Below, one piece after another: positions 43,224 through 51,722 of a DNA stretch of 64,000 nucleotides (position 1 is the first letter of the stretch; each line of letters begins with the position of its first letter). The DNA lies in the NCBI RefSeq assembly GCF_036116635.1, contig NZ_CP107995.1, forward strand, positions 4,774,001 through 4,838,000, read 5' to 3'. The notes under the pieces were generated by a model that did not search any database, had not been told where the DNA came from, and saw nothing but the letters and a program-made list of their open reading frames with translations. The position numbers were made by a program, and so were the translations under genes. The stretch comes from Amycolatopsis sp. NBC_00345 (lineage in GTDB: Bacteria; Actinomycetota; Actinomycetes; Mycobacteriales; Pseudonocardiaceae).

Positions 43224-45044
43224 TCACGACACGTCGATGGGCTTGCTCAGGGTCTGCCGGCTCCCGTCCGGGGCCCGCAGGGTGAGCGCGAGTTCCCAGC
43301 GGCCGGCGGCCGGGATCGTGCCCGATCCGGCCGAGTAACCGGTTCCGTGGTGGCGCAACGGCACCGGCACCGGCCGGGCGGACTTGTCGGGACGGTTGAG
43401 CACCGCCGTCACCGTCACGTCGTCCCTGGCGGCACCGTTCTCGCCGAGGACCGAGATGTGGGTGTCCAGGCGCACCTGGTGCTGCTCGCCCGCGACCGGG
43501 ACGACCACGAGGTCCACCGATCCGCGGCCGGCCGGCTTGCCGGTGTCGAACGAGACCCGGGTCGGGGCCGTCTGCGACCGGATCGCGGCCGGCGCCGCCT
43601 CCGCGCCCTGCGCGTGCGCGGTCCGGGGAGGCTGGACGACCACCAGCGTGGCGGTGCCGCCGACGATCAACGCCGCCACCACGATCGCTCCGGCGACCAG
43701 CCGCCGGAAGCCGGTCCGCTCGTCCGGGCCGGCCCCGTACTTCCTGGCCCGCCTGGGTTTTTCGGCCGCCTCGACGGGTTCCGGGTACCGGCGGCGGACC
43801 CAGGAACGGCAGGCCACGGCGATCGCGGCGAACAACACCAGCAGCACGAGCATCCCGGCCAGCAGCCAGCCGTACGACGTCGTCAGTGCGGCGAAGCCGC
43901 CGACGTGCCGCCAGGCCAGGTACCCCCCGGCGAGCACCAGCGCCGCGCCACACCCGAGCACGATGCGGGAGAACTCGGGAATCGCGGTGCCCGGGGTCGC
44001 GCGACCGCTGCCCGGAAGCAGCAGCCAGAGCGTCACCAGCCCCGCGACCGGCAGCGCGATCGCGAGCAGCAGGACGATGTCCACGGCCAGCGGCAGCGGG
44101 GCCGGCGCGTCCGGCGGGCGCGGGCCCGCGAACGTCCAGGTGGCAGCCAGCGCGGCCGCACAGCCCAGTACCGTCCCTCCTCGCAACCAGCGTTCGCCGC
44201 TGCTCTCGGCGGGCTCGCCGGTCATCAGCTGCACCACCCCCCACGACGCCGGCACGAGCACCAGCAACCGGGCGAGCAACGCCCCACCGGCGTCCGACTC
44301 GAACGTCGCGGACAGCAGCCGGGGATCGAACGCGTCCTTCAGCGGCGTCCACGCCGCATACGGCCCGAACGAGACGAGCACGCCCAGCGTGGCCACGACC
44401 AGCCCCAGCCAGGAATACGTGACGAGGCGCCGCACGGGTTTCGATTCGGCCGCCGCCGGCCAGACCACCGCGACGAAGAACACGGCGCCGATGAGCAGTG
44501 CCAGCGCGGCGATCGCGGCGATCCTGGCCGTCGTGTAAATCGCCGTGACGACGGGGTCATGAGTGGTTTCGAGCTCCGGCGTGCCCAGCGGCTGGGGGGA
44601 CGACACCGCGAAGTCGAACGTTCCGCTGATCGGTTCGAGCTGGCTGGACGGCAGGTCCCACGCCACCGAGTAGGTGCCCTCGTACCGCTGCGGCGGCATG
44701 GGCACGGAGACGGTGTCCGTGCGGCCGTCCGGGTGCACCGGCCGCTCGAACACGACCTGGTCCCCCGTCGGGTCGATGATGCGCACGGTGACCAGGCCCG
44801 CGGGGACCGGCCGGTCGAACGTGAGCAGCACGTGGTCCGGCGACTTGACGACCTCGGACTCACCGGGCGAGGTCGACCTGAGCACGGGGTTTCCCGACGA
44901 CGCCGGCGTGAACGCCAGCAGCGCCACCCAGCAGGCCGCGATCAGGAGGAGGAACGCGATCAGCCGGCCGGGCCTCAGCCACCCGCGCACCCCCGTTCGC
45001 CACGGTGTTTCCTTGCCGCGCGGGCGATCCTTGAGCAGTGTCAT
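43224..45044 (-). CDS. CopC-CopD fusion protein without the canonical Cu(II) ligands
   Basis: A 606-residue protein. It has an N-terminal TM or signal, then a CopC-like domain (about 50-150, LRSTSPGESEVVKSPDHVLLTF, TYSVAWDLPSSQLEPISGTFDF), an eight-TM CopD domain (about 170-425), and a C-terminal extracytoplasmic domain (about 450-606). In CopC the copper is held by the mature N-terminal His and a D-x-H near HPxSG. Here these read NPVLRS and QLEPISG, so both histidines are missing. The 4-bp overlap with YcnI2 suggests translational coupling. Confidence 0.85.
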   Translation of the reverse strand: MTLLKDRPRGKETPWRTGVRGWLRPGRLIAFLLLIAACWVALLAFTPASSGNPVLRSTSPGESEVVKSPDHVLLTFDRPVPAGLVTVRIIDPTGDQVVFERPVHPDGRTDTVSVPMPPQRYEGTYSVAWDLPSSQLEPISGTFDFAVSSPQPLGTPELETTHDPVVTAIYTTARIAAIAALALLIGAVFFVAVVWPAAAESKPVRRLVTYSWLGLVVATLGVLVSFGPYAAWTPLKDAFDPRLLSATFESDAGGALLARLLVLVPASWGVVQLMTGEPAESSGERWLRGGTVLGCAAALAATWTFAGPRPPDAPAPLPLAVDIVLLLAIALPVAGLVTLWLLLPGSGRATPGTAIPEFSRIVLGCGAALVLAGGYLAWRHVGGFAALTTSYGWLLAGMLVLLVLFAAIAVACRSWVRRRYPEPVEAAEKPRRARKYGAGPDERTGFRRLVAGAIVVAALIVGGTATLVVVQPPRTAHAQGAEAAPAAIRSQTAPTRVSFDTGKPAGRGSVDLVVVPVAGEQHQVRLDTHISVLGENGAARDDVTVTAVLNRPDKSARPVPVPLRHHGTGYSAGSGTIPAAGRWELALTLRAPDGSRQTLSKPIDVS

Positions 45045-45889
45045 TTGCTGGTAACTTCCGTCGGCTCCGCGGGTCCGGCCTCATGGGCCGCTGCTGGTTC
45101 CGTTCCTGGTTCCGCTTCGGGCCCGCCGGGACCATCTCGGTCCGATGTGGACGATGAACGGGTGCGGCGGCGGGCCTGGAGCCAAGTGGCGAGGATGATC
45201 ACGGCGGCCACGCCGAGCGCGGCCCACAGCACGGTGAGCGACTGCAGGCCACCGTTGCCGGACTCGGCCTGGTCCGTGGCGCCGGCGACCGCGATCGCGG
45301 ATTCGGTGTCCGCCGGGGCGGCTACTCCGGACGCCGGGGGCGCCGGTGCTTCGGCGGTCGCGGCGCCGAGCGAGATCACCGGGGCGCCGGCCTTCGCCGA
45401 TCCCGTGACCTGGGCCTCGGTCAGGTGCTCGACCTCGCCGTTCGCGAAGGTCTGGGTGGTCTGGAAGAGCAGCCGGCCGTCGGCGGGCAGCGGCCCCATG
45501 GTGATCAGGAACTGCTCGAACTGGTGCGGCTGGACGGCGCCGCCCGCCAGGACGATCGAGCCGGCGACCTGGCTGATCGTCTTGTCCCCCACCGTGACCG
45601 GCGGGTTCAGCGGCCGCGGGCGGACCGTCGCGGTCCACCCCCTGGCCGGGGCGACCTCGACGAAGGCGATGGGCGGGTCCTGCGGGAAGGTCACTTCGAG
45701 CCGCGTGCTCGTGGTGCCCGACCGCTCGTTGGCCAGCCGGAAGGCGAAGGTCTGGGTGCCACCGCCCGCTGCCTTGTCGGGCACAATGGACACTCGCGCC
45801 GCCGCCGGGATCGCCAGCGCCGGCAGGCCGAGCACCGCGGTCAGCACGGCGATCAGCAGGGGGAGAACGAGTTTCGGACGGTGGGCCAT
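45041..45889 (-). CDS. YcnI-like (DUF1775) protein, copy 2
   Basis: A 282-residue protein with signal peptide LVLPLLIAVLTAVLGLPALA. The DUF1775 domain begins ARVSIVPDKAAGG, where copy 1 has AHVSAHSPDQ, so the N-terminal copper-binding His is replaced by Arg. The rest (ARGWTATV, FEQFLITMGPLPADG, FANGEVEHLTE) is typical. An Ala/Pro stalk, one TM (LTVLWAALGVAAVIILATW) and a charged tail follow. It lies 68 bp after the propeller gene and overlaps CopCD. Confidence 0.85.
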   Translation of the reverse strand: MAHRPKLVLPLLIAVLTAVLGLPALAIPAAARVSIVPDKAAGGGTQTFAFRLANERSGTTSTRLEVTFPQDPPIAFVEVAPARGWTATVRPRPLNPPVTVGDKTISQVAGSIVLAGGAVQPHQFEQFLITMGPLPADGRLLFQTTQTFANGEVEHLTEAQVTGSAKAGAPVISLGAATAEAPAPPASGVAAPADTESAIAVAGATDQAESGNGGLQSLTVLWAALGVAAVIILATWLQARRRTRSSSTSDRDGPGGPEAEPGTEPAAAHEAGPAEPTEVTSK

Positions 45890-45957
45890 GGAGGTCTCCT
45901 CGAACCCGTGGCCCGGGGCTGGGCGGAAACCCAGCCCCGGACCACGATGTGTCACCT

Positions 45958-48276
45958 TCAGCAGGCGGACGGGGTGATCGGGTTGAGTTGCTGACAGGTC
46001 AGCTTCTTGCGCCAGTCGCCCTGGTTCTGCTGGGCCCAGCCGTTGTAGACGAGCGGGATCGGCAACACGCCCTGGCCGCCGTAACCGGCCTTTCCGGCGA
46101 TGGAGCCGTCCATCTTCGTCGCCGCGGTCGGGTCCAGGGTCACCTGGCCCGCCACCTTCGCGTCGTCCAGGTTGCCGTCGTTGTTCGGATCGAAGTCGAT
46201 GATCTGCATGACGTTGGCGAACTTGTTGGACACGTAGCCGTAGTAACCGCCGCCCTTCTTGGCACCGAAGTTGATGCCGTGGCAGCCGGCGGAACACGGC
46301 AGGTCCTTGATCAGCTTGTCCGTCCTCGCGTCGATGACCGAAACCGTCTGCGAGAGCACGTTCGCCCCGAGCAGCGCCTTGCCGTCCGGGCTCACGGGCA
46401 GCTGGATCATCAAGCCGCCGAAGGGTTTCCCTTCGGCCGGACCGGCCTGCGGACTGTAGTTGGACCACAGGTCGATCGTCTTGCTGTGCGTCTTCTGCCC
46501 CGCCGCGCCACAGGCGTCGGCCGCCAGCGAGACGCACGTGATCGACTCGCCGAGGAAGTCCGCCGTGTAGAACTTCGACGCGTCCGGCGCCATGCTCGTC
46601 GCGATCGGGTACTGGCCGGTCTGCTCGATCTTGGCCGTGCCGGACGGCATGTCGATCACCGAGGCGTCGTTGGTCTCGGTGTCCGGTGTGACGACGGTCT
46701 TCCCGTCACCGCTGGTCCAGTGTGCGTGCGGGTGGCGGACCGTGCCGTCCGGGCTCACCGAGATCTTCCGCAGCACCTGGGTCGCGCCCGGCGCCAGCTC
46801 GACGATCTCGTTGCCGGCGTTGAGGCCGACCACGAGGTTGTCACTGCCCGTTTCCGTCATGATGTGCGCCGGGTTGTGCCCGACCTGGGTCTGCCGGATG
46901 AACTGGCCTGTCTCCCGGTCGAACACGTCCACCACGTCGTGGAACCATTCGGACTGGTACAGGTACTTGTAGTCCTTGTCGGTCCACATGTTGTGCGGGT
47001 TGTTCATGTCGATCGAAGGAGCGCCGATCTTCCGGTCGATGGACCAGTCCTCGGCGTTGATCTTCGTCGCGGAACCGACCTTGTCCTTGCCCGCCCATTC
47101 CTCCATCTGGGTGTCGACCCAGACCTCACCCACGCCAGGAGTCTCCGGGAACTGGTCCCCCTTCGACAAGGTCTTGGGATACTTGAACTTCTTGTCGAAG
47201 TAGGCGTCCAGGTTGGGGATCAGCACCGCGTTGCCCGCGGCGTCGTACTGCAGGATCGGCACCGGCGGCTGGAACGCGTCGAAGGTGTTCGTGCTGTCCT
47301 TCTTGAACTGCTGCCAGTTGTTCGGGTTGGTGATGTTGAAGAAGGTGTTCACCAGCCGGTTGACGATGTCCGAATTGGACGGCACCGTCAGGTTGCGTGA
47401 GTTGATCTGGAGGTTCTTGCCGAAGTCCAGCCCGATCGTGAGCGGGTCGTCGACCACGACCGCACCCAGCTCGTACGGCGCGATCCCGTCCACGAACGCG
47501 TACAGGCCCGGCTGGGTCAGCTGGATCTGGGACTCGCCCCAGAACGCCTCCTTGGGCATCCACGGGAAGCCGCCCGCGCCCTCGGGCGCGATGAGGCCCA
47601 TCGGCATCCGGAGGCCCTGCGACTCGTTCGGGTCGACCTTGAACTTGACCGTGACGCCCGGCCCGGTCGTCGCGAAGTCCTTGAGCTCGTTGAGGGCGCC
47701 CTGCAGGTCCAGGCCGACCGGCAGCGAGTTCAAGCTGATCGGCTGGTCCGCCGGGAGCGTGGAGATCTCCTGGGCGAACTGGCCCATCAGCCCTTCGGCC
47801 TTCATCGCCGCCGGCGCGGCCTTCGGGTTGGACTTGGCGATGGACTGCACCGACGACAGCGTGCTGTCGAGGTTCAGCGCCTTCCACAGGTTCCCGCCGA
47901 GGCTGCCCAGTGTCTGGTTGAGCAGGTTCCCGCCCAGGTCCGTGACCGCCCCGCCGAGATCCGCGTTCAGCAGGCTGCCGGCCAGTGACCCGTCCAGCAG
48001 GCCGCCGGCGGACCCGTTGGTCAGCGTGCCCAGCCGCGGCAGCTCGGCGACCGCGAGGGACTGGTCGCCGAACAGGTTCAGACCGGAGTCGAACCACTTG
48101 CCGTTGTCGTCCTTGATGTGGAAGGTGATCGGCAGCGGACCGACGCCGACCGGCTGCTGGGCCATGGCCGGCACGCCGGACATCGTCGTCGCGCCGACCG
48201 TCGCGATCACCAGCGGGATCGCTATCCTGAGACGGTTGCGCCGCCTTCGGGCTCCGGGGGGAGCTTCTGGGGACAT
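45958..48276 (-). CDS. Large secreted beta-propeller protein, NosZ/YVTN-like
   Basis: The 772-residue protein has an Arg-rich N-terminus and signal peptide (cleavage near AMAQQP, 41), a Gly/Leu-rich region (80-135) and a beta-rich, cupredoxin-like part (about 205-300). From about 410 it has YVTN-type propeller repeats (VDVFDRETGQFI, ASVIDMPSGTAKI, VSVIDARTDKLIKDL). Possible metal ligands are His428 (NNPHNMW), His446, His467, His471, the cluster 515/517/519 (HPHAH), and CSAGCH at 661-666, a CX3CH motif. The layout recalls nitrous-oxide reductase without clear orthology. It heads the copper operon. Confidence 0.7.
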   Translation of the reverse strand: MSPEAPPGARRRRNRLRIAIPLVIATVGATTMSGVPAMAQQPVGVGPLPITFHIKDDNGKWFDSGLNLFGDQSLAVAELPRLGTLTNGSAGGLLDGSLAGSLLNADLGGAVTDLGGNLLNQTLGSLGGNLWKALNLDSTLSSVQSIAKSNPKAAPAAMKAEGLMGQFAQEISTLPADQPISLNSLPVGLDLQGALNELKDFATTGPGVTVKFKVDPNESQGLRMPMGLIAPEGAGGFPWMPKEAFWGESQIQLTQPGLYAFVDGIAPYELGAVVVDDPLTIGLDFGKNLQINSRNLTVPSNSDIVNRLVNTFFNITNPNNWQQFKKDSTNTFDAFQPPVPILQYDAAGNAVLIPNLDAYFDKKFKYPKTLSKGDQFPETPGVGEVWVDTQMEEWAGKDKVGSATKINAEDWSIDRKIGAPSIDMNNPHNMWTDKDYKYLYQSEWFHDVVDVFDRETGQFIRQTQVGHNPAHIMTETGSDNLVVGLNAGNEIVELAPGATQVLRKISVSPDGTVRHPHAHWTSGDGKTVVTPDTETNDASVIDMPSGTAKIEQTGQYPIATSMAPDASKFYTADFLGESITCVSLAADACGAAGQKTHSKTIDLWSNYSPQAGPAEGKPFGGLMIQLPVSPDGKALLGANVLSQTVSVIDARTDKLIKDLPCSAGCHGINFGAKKGGGYYGYVSNKFANVMQIIDFDPNNDGNLDDAKVAGQVTLDPTAATKMDGSIAGKAGYGGQGVLPIPLVYNGWAQQNQGDWRKKLTCQQLNPITPSAC

Positions 48277-48620
48277 GTGCTTCCTTTCTCTATCCGTGCG
48301 ATCGATCGACCGCGAACGGACTGCGTCCGGTCGAACACAAGCCTCGACGAAAACGCCGAAACAGCGCCCGTGACCTTTGCCGGTGAATCCGGCACCAAAC
48401 AACTCCTGCCCGAATTGATCGGACGCGCAGAAGTACACCACGGCGCCTGCCGGCACGGAAGGTGTGCAAGTAAATCGGCGGTAACAGACGGCGCACCGGA
48501 CCTATTTTCGTACGTGAGATAATGCATCTTCTATAACTCTATTTCCGACCGGATTAAATAGGTTCCACCGACCGCGATTAATCTGCCGTCAACCGCACCG
48601 GAGCGCACATTTACGACCGC
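48277..48620. other. Promoter region of the propeller-copper operon
   Basis: 344 bp without a gene, between the propeller start and the end of the reductase gene, both on the minus strand. A well-placed GAAAGGAAG lies before the propeller ATG. The part 48500-48600 is A/T-rich (CTTCTATAACTCTATTTCC), a likely promoter or regulator site. No clear palindrome was found. Confidence 0.5.
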
Positions 48621-49592
48621 TCAGAGATCGAGGACCAGCCGTTTGCCGCAGGCCCGGGACACACAGATCATCATCGTGTCGCCCGCGGCCTGCTCGTCCG
48701 CGGTGAGCACCGAGTCGCGGTGGTCGGGGACGCCCTCCAGCACCGGCGTTTCGCAGGTACCGCACGTTCCCTGCCGGCACGAGGAGAACACCGGCATCCC
48801 GATGTCCTCACAGACCTCCAGGATCGATTTCCCCGGCGGCACGGTCACCGTCACCCCCGACCGCGCGAGCTCGACGTCGAACCGGCCGCGGGGGCCCGAA
48901 TCCGCGCCCTCGGCCGGCGCGAACCGTTCGACGTGCAGCGCGCCCTGAGGCCAGGCGTGGCAACGCTGTTCCACCGCGGCCATCAGCGGCTCCGGGCCGC
49001 AGCAGTAGACCGCGGTGTCCTCCTCCGGATACCCGAGCAGGTCGTCGAGATCCAGCGGACCGGCCTCGTTCTGCGGCCGGAGCACCACCCGGTCGCCGTA
49101 CTTCCGGCTCAGCTCCGGGCCGAACGCCATCGACGAACGGGCCCGTCCGCCGTAGCACAGCTCCCAGTCGGCGCCCCGTTCGTCGGCCTCCGCGATCATC
49201 GGCACGATCGGGGTGATGCCGATGCCGCCGGCGATGAACAGGTATCGCGCGGCGTCCACGAGCTTGAAGTGGTTGCGCGGCCCGCGAATCCGGAGCCGGT
49301 CGCCGTCGAAGAGCTCGTTGTGCACGAACGCGGAACCGCCGCGGCCGTCGCGTTCCCGCAGCACGGCGATCTCCAGCACCGACCGGTCGCGCGGGTCACC
49401 GCACAACGAGTACTGCCGCACCAGGTCGGGGCGCAGGACCAGATCGATGTGCGCACCCGGCTCCCACGCCGGCAACGCTTCCCCCTCGGGGTGGCGCAGT
49501 GTCAGCCGGACCACGTTGTCGGCGATGGATTCCTTGCGTGCCAGCAAAACCTCGAGGTGAACCTCAGTGCCGGGAAGGGTGTTCAGGGTCAT
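48621..49592 (-). CDS. Oxygenase reductase (ferredoxin reductase plus 2Fe-2S, VanB/PDR-like)
   Basis: A 323-residue three-domain reductase. The FMN/FAD barrel (RQYSLCGDP, FVHNELFDGDRL) comes first, then the NAD domain (FIAGGIGITPIVPM, YCCGPEPLM), then a C-terminal plant-type ferredoxin (SSCRQGTCGTC plus VSRA with the fourth Cys in MICVS). The order matches phthalate dioxygenase reductase and vanillate demethylase reductase. Such proteins feed electrons to Rieske or other oxygenases. No oxygenase is in the window, so its partner is elsewhere or it serves the propeller protein. RBS GGGAGTGTT. Confidence 0.88.
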   Translation of the reverse strand: MTLNTLPGTEVHLEVLLARKESIADNVVRLTLRHPEGEALPAWEPGAHIDLVLRPDLVRQYSLCGDPRDRSVLEIAVLRERDGRGGSAFVHNELFDGDRLRIRGPRNHFKLVDAARYLFIAGGIGITPIVPMIAEADERGADWELCYGGRARSSMAFGPELSRKYGDRVVLRPQNEAGPLDLDDLLGYPEEDTAVYCCGPEPLMAAVEQRCHAWPQGALHVERFAPAEGADSGPRGRFDVELARSGVTVTVPPGKSILEVCEDIGMPVFSSCRQGTCGTCETPVLEGVPDHRDSVLTADEQAAGDTMMICVSRACGKRLVLDL

Positions 49593-49917
49593 AACACTCC
49601 CACTCGTCGCGTCCTTCCCCAGCAGTCAAAGGGGACCGTGGTACGGATGGATGGCGGAAACGTCAATTCCCCGTGTCGAAACTTTCACGACTCACGGATC
49701 GGACGGTGAAACGGCCTGCGCATACTCGGCCGGGAGGTGACCGCACACTACTGCGTTTGCGAGAAGCCGTCCAGACCGGACACAAATACCGTCCACCGGT
49801 CCGGCGGGGAAATGGCGCTGTCGCGCAGGTCGGGAACACCGGAAAGCACGCGGTTCCGGCACCGGCCGGTCGTTGTTTGTGCCGACGGCAAAGGAGACGG
49901 GCGGTGCGGCATCGGCG
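49593..49917. other. Intergenic region upstream of the reductase gene
   Basis: 325 bp between the reductase start and the end of the second IS630-derived gene, both on the minus strand. It must contain the reductase promoter. No gene, repeat or clear operator was recognised. Confidence 0.5.
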
Positions 49918-50760
49918 CTACCCCAAGGCGAACTGGACGGAGATCCCGGCCCCGTGCTGCTCCGGCCAGGTCCGGATCAGCTCGTAGTGCTGCGCCGGCC
50001 ACCCGGCGATGATGATGTTCAGGCCACGCCCCACCTGTGCCAGCAGGCGCGCCACGAAATCGGTCGCCTGCCTGGCGTCGAACGATCCTCGCCTGGCCTG
50101 GAACTGCACCACTCCCCGGTTCGACCACGCGACCAGCACGTTGACCTCGCCGAAGTAGTCACGGAAGCCGGACATCAGGTTCTGCCCGTTCGTCACCGGC
50201 ATCGGCTTGGCCCCCGGCGGCGTGTGCGGCCGGGTCCAGGCCAGCCACATGACCGCGCCGTCCACGATCCACCCGTTCCCCCGGAAGTCCTGCATCCGGG
50301 TGCGCGGCACCGGGGAAGCGGACCGGCCGCGTTTCGCGTCGAGCGCCCGGCGGTCCTCGATCAGGCCCCACCGGATCAGGTACTTCGACGCGGTGGCCGG
50401 GCTGAGCAGGATCCGGAACTCCCGGTTGACCAGTTCCACGATCGCCTGCGCGTTCCACAGCCGGTGCGGCAGGCCGAGGTCGTCCGGGGTGTTCCCCACG
50501 ACGGTCCGCACGGTCCACGCCTGCTGCGCGGGCGAAAGCGCGAGCTGCTCGCCGGGACGACGGCCGCGGCGGGCCGGCCGGAAGGACGCGTCGCCCATCG
50601 ACTCGTGGGCCGCCACCCAGGCGCCGACCGTTTTCCTGGATACGCCGAAGAGGCGCGCGACCTCGGTCCGGGAGACCCCGGACGCCACGGCGGCGACCGC
50701 CCGGCGGCGCAGCACTTCCAGCGCCTCGGCGGAAAGGCTGCGCGCGTCCCTGGCGTTCAT
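49918..50760 (-). CDS. Domesticated IS630-transposase-like DNA-binding protein 2
   Basis: A 280-residue paralogue of 40220-41038: AVAAVASGVSRTEVARLFGV, SRKTVGAWVAAHESMGD, LWNAQAIVELVNREFRILL, WLAWTRPHTPPG, NLMSGFRDYFGEVNVLV. The second catalytic position has also gone here: IIIAGWPAQH replaces the V-x-D-GHPVH type. The sequence ends about 20 residues later, without the C-terminal catalytic motif. GGAGCAGGGAAT before ATG 50760 is a good ribosome site. It lies 101 bp downstream of S2, on the same strand. Confidence 0.82.
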   Translation of the reverse strand: MNARDARSLSAEALEVLRRRAVAAVASGVSRTEVARLFGVSRKTVGAWVAAHESMGDASFRPARRGRRPGEQLALSPAQQAWTVRTVVGNTPDDLGLPHRLWNAQAIVELVNREFRILLSPATASKYLIRWGLIEDRRALDAKRGRSASPVPRTRMQDFRGNGWIVDGAVMWLAWTRPHTPPGAKPMPVTNGQNLMSGFRDYFGEVNVLVAWSNRGVVQFQARRGSFDARQATDFVARLLAQVGRGLNIIIAGWPAQHYELIRTWPEQHGAGISVQFALG

Positions 50761-50861
50761 GGATTCCCTGCTCCAGCCATACGATCCATACCTCCGGGTC
50801 ATCGTCGGCCAGTGAAGGTGCAGCAAAGGAAGGCCGCCAGCGAAATCCGGCCGAGCACGGA

Positions 50862-51722
50862 TCAGCGGCGGCGAGGACGCGACGCCAGCCTGCGCACGAG
50901 TTGCGCGCTGACGATCGTCAAGGCCAGCACGGCGAGCAACACCGGTTGCGACAGGGTGTCCCGATCGGCCGGGAGCGCCGAGGCCGAACCGGCGGCCCGG
51001 GACGCCCCGGCGAGCGCCGGCTCTCCGGCGGCGACGGGCGAGCCCGGCTGCGGGACGCTGACGGTGCTGAGGTCCAAAGCCGCCCCACTCAAGGACAATC
51101 CGGGAATCCGCTCGCCGAACACCGCGCCGCGCGCCGGTCCGTCCGGCTCGGCCGCACCCGGGTCCGGCGCGCCGCCCGGCACCGGGGAGGGGCCGCCTGG
51201 CTCTTCCGGCGGGGGCGGCCGGTCCGGGCCGGCCGGGGTGGTGACCCGCACCAGGATCCCGCAGAGCGAGTCCAGCGCACCGGTCACGGCCGGCGTCAGC
51301 TGCTCCAGCACCGGCCCGGCCACCGGAATCTCACCGAGCCGGGCGATCACGGCGTCCGCGATCCGGTTCCCCGGAATCTCGTGCTGTCCCACGGAAAGAG
51401 TGCCGAGGTGGATCGGCCCGGAGTTCTGCCACGCCTGCCGGAGGGGCCCGGTCAGGAGGCCGAGCGGGTCCAGCCCGGCGAGCGCGCCGGTGACGGGCTC
51501 GACGACCGCCGACGGGTCCAGCACCACTTCCTGGCCCGGTATGCCGTCCACGACCGCCGAACAGCTCGGGGCTTCCACCGTCTCGGCCGCGGCGGCCTGC
51601 GGTGCGGCCGCCAGGCAGGCGACCACACCAGCCCCGGCGGCGAATAAATGCCGAGCCGGCCTGGTGCGGTATCTCCTGGTGGTCACCGGGGACGCGGTGC
51701 CTTGGCGCTCGCCGCGGGTCAT
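50862..51722 (-). CDS. Secreted, C-terminally anchored proline-rich protein (paralogue S2)
   Basis: A 286-residue protein. The N-terminus is long and basic with a TTRRYRTRPARHLFAAGAGVV signal region. The Cys-containing domain (APSCSAVVDGIPGQEVVLDP, LAGLDPLGLLTGPLRQAW, EIPGNRIADAVIARLGEIPV, ALDSLCGILV) is shared with S1. A proline-rich stalk, a TM (PVLLAVLALTIVSAQLV) and the end RRLASRPRRR follow. The ATG overlaps the stop of the IS630-derived gene 3 in an ATGA, so the two are translated together. Confidence 0.8.
   Translation of the reverse strand: MTRGERQGTASPVTTRRYRTRPARHLFAAGAGVVACLAAAPQAAAAETVEAPSCSAVVDGIPGQEVVLDPSAVVEPVTGALAGLDPLGLLTGPLRQAWQNSGPIHLGTLSVGQHEIPGNRIADAVIARLGEIPVAGPVLEQLTPAVTGALDSLCGILVRVTTPAGPDRPPPPEEPGGPSPVPGGAPDPGAAEPDGPARGAVFGERIPGLSLSGAALDLSTVSVPQPGSPVAAGEPALAGASRAAGSASALPADRDTLSQPVLLAVLALTIVSAQLVRRLASRPRRR

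Noticed and set aside
45958..48276. Annotation as nitrous-oxide reductase (nosZ)
   Set aside because: The general layout is similar, but the CuA motif with its two Cys and the known His pattern could not be recognised, and no nos accessory genes are present.
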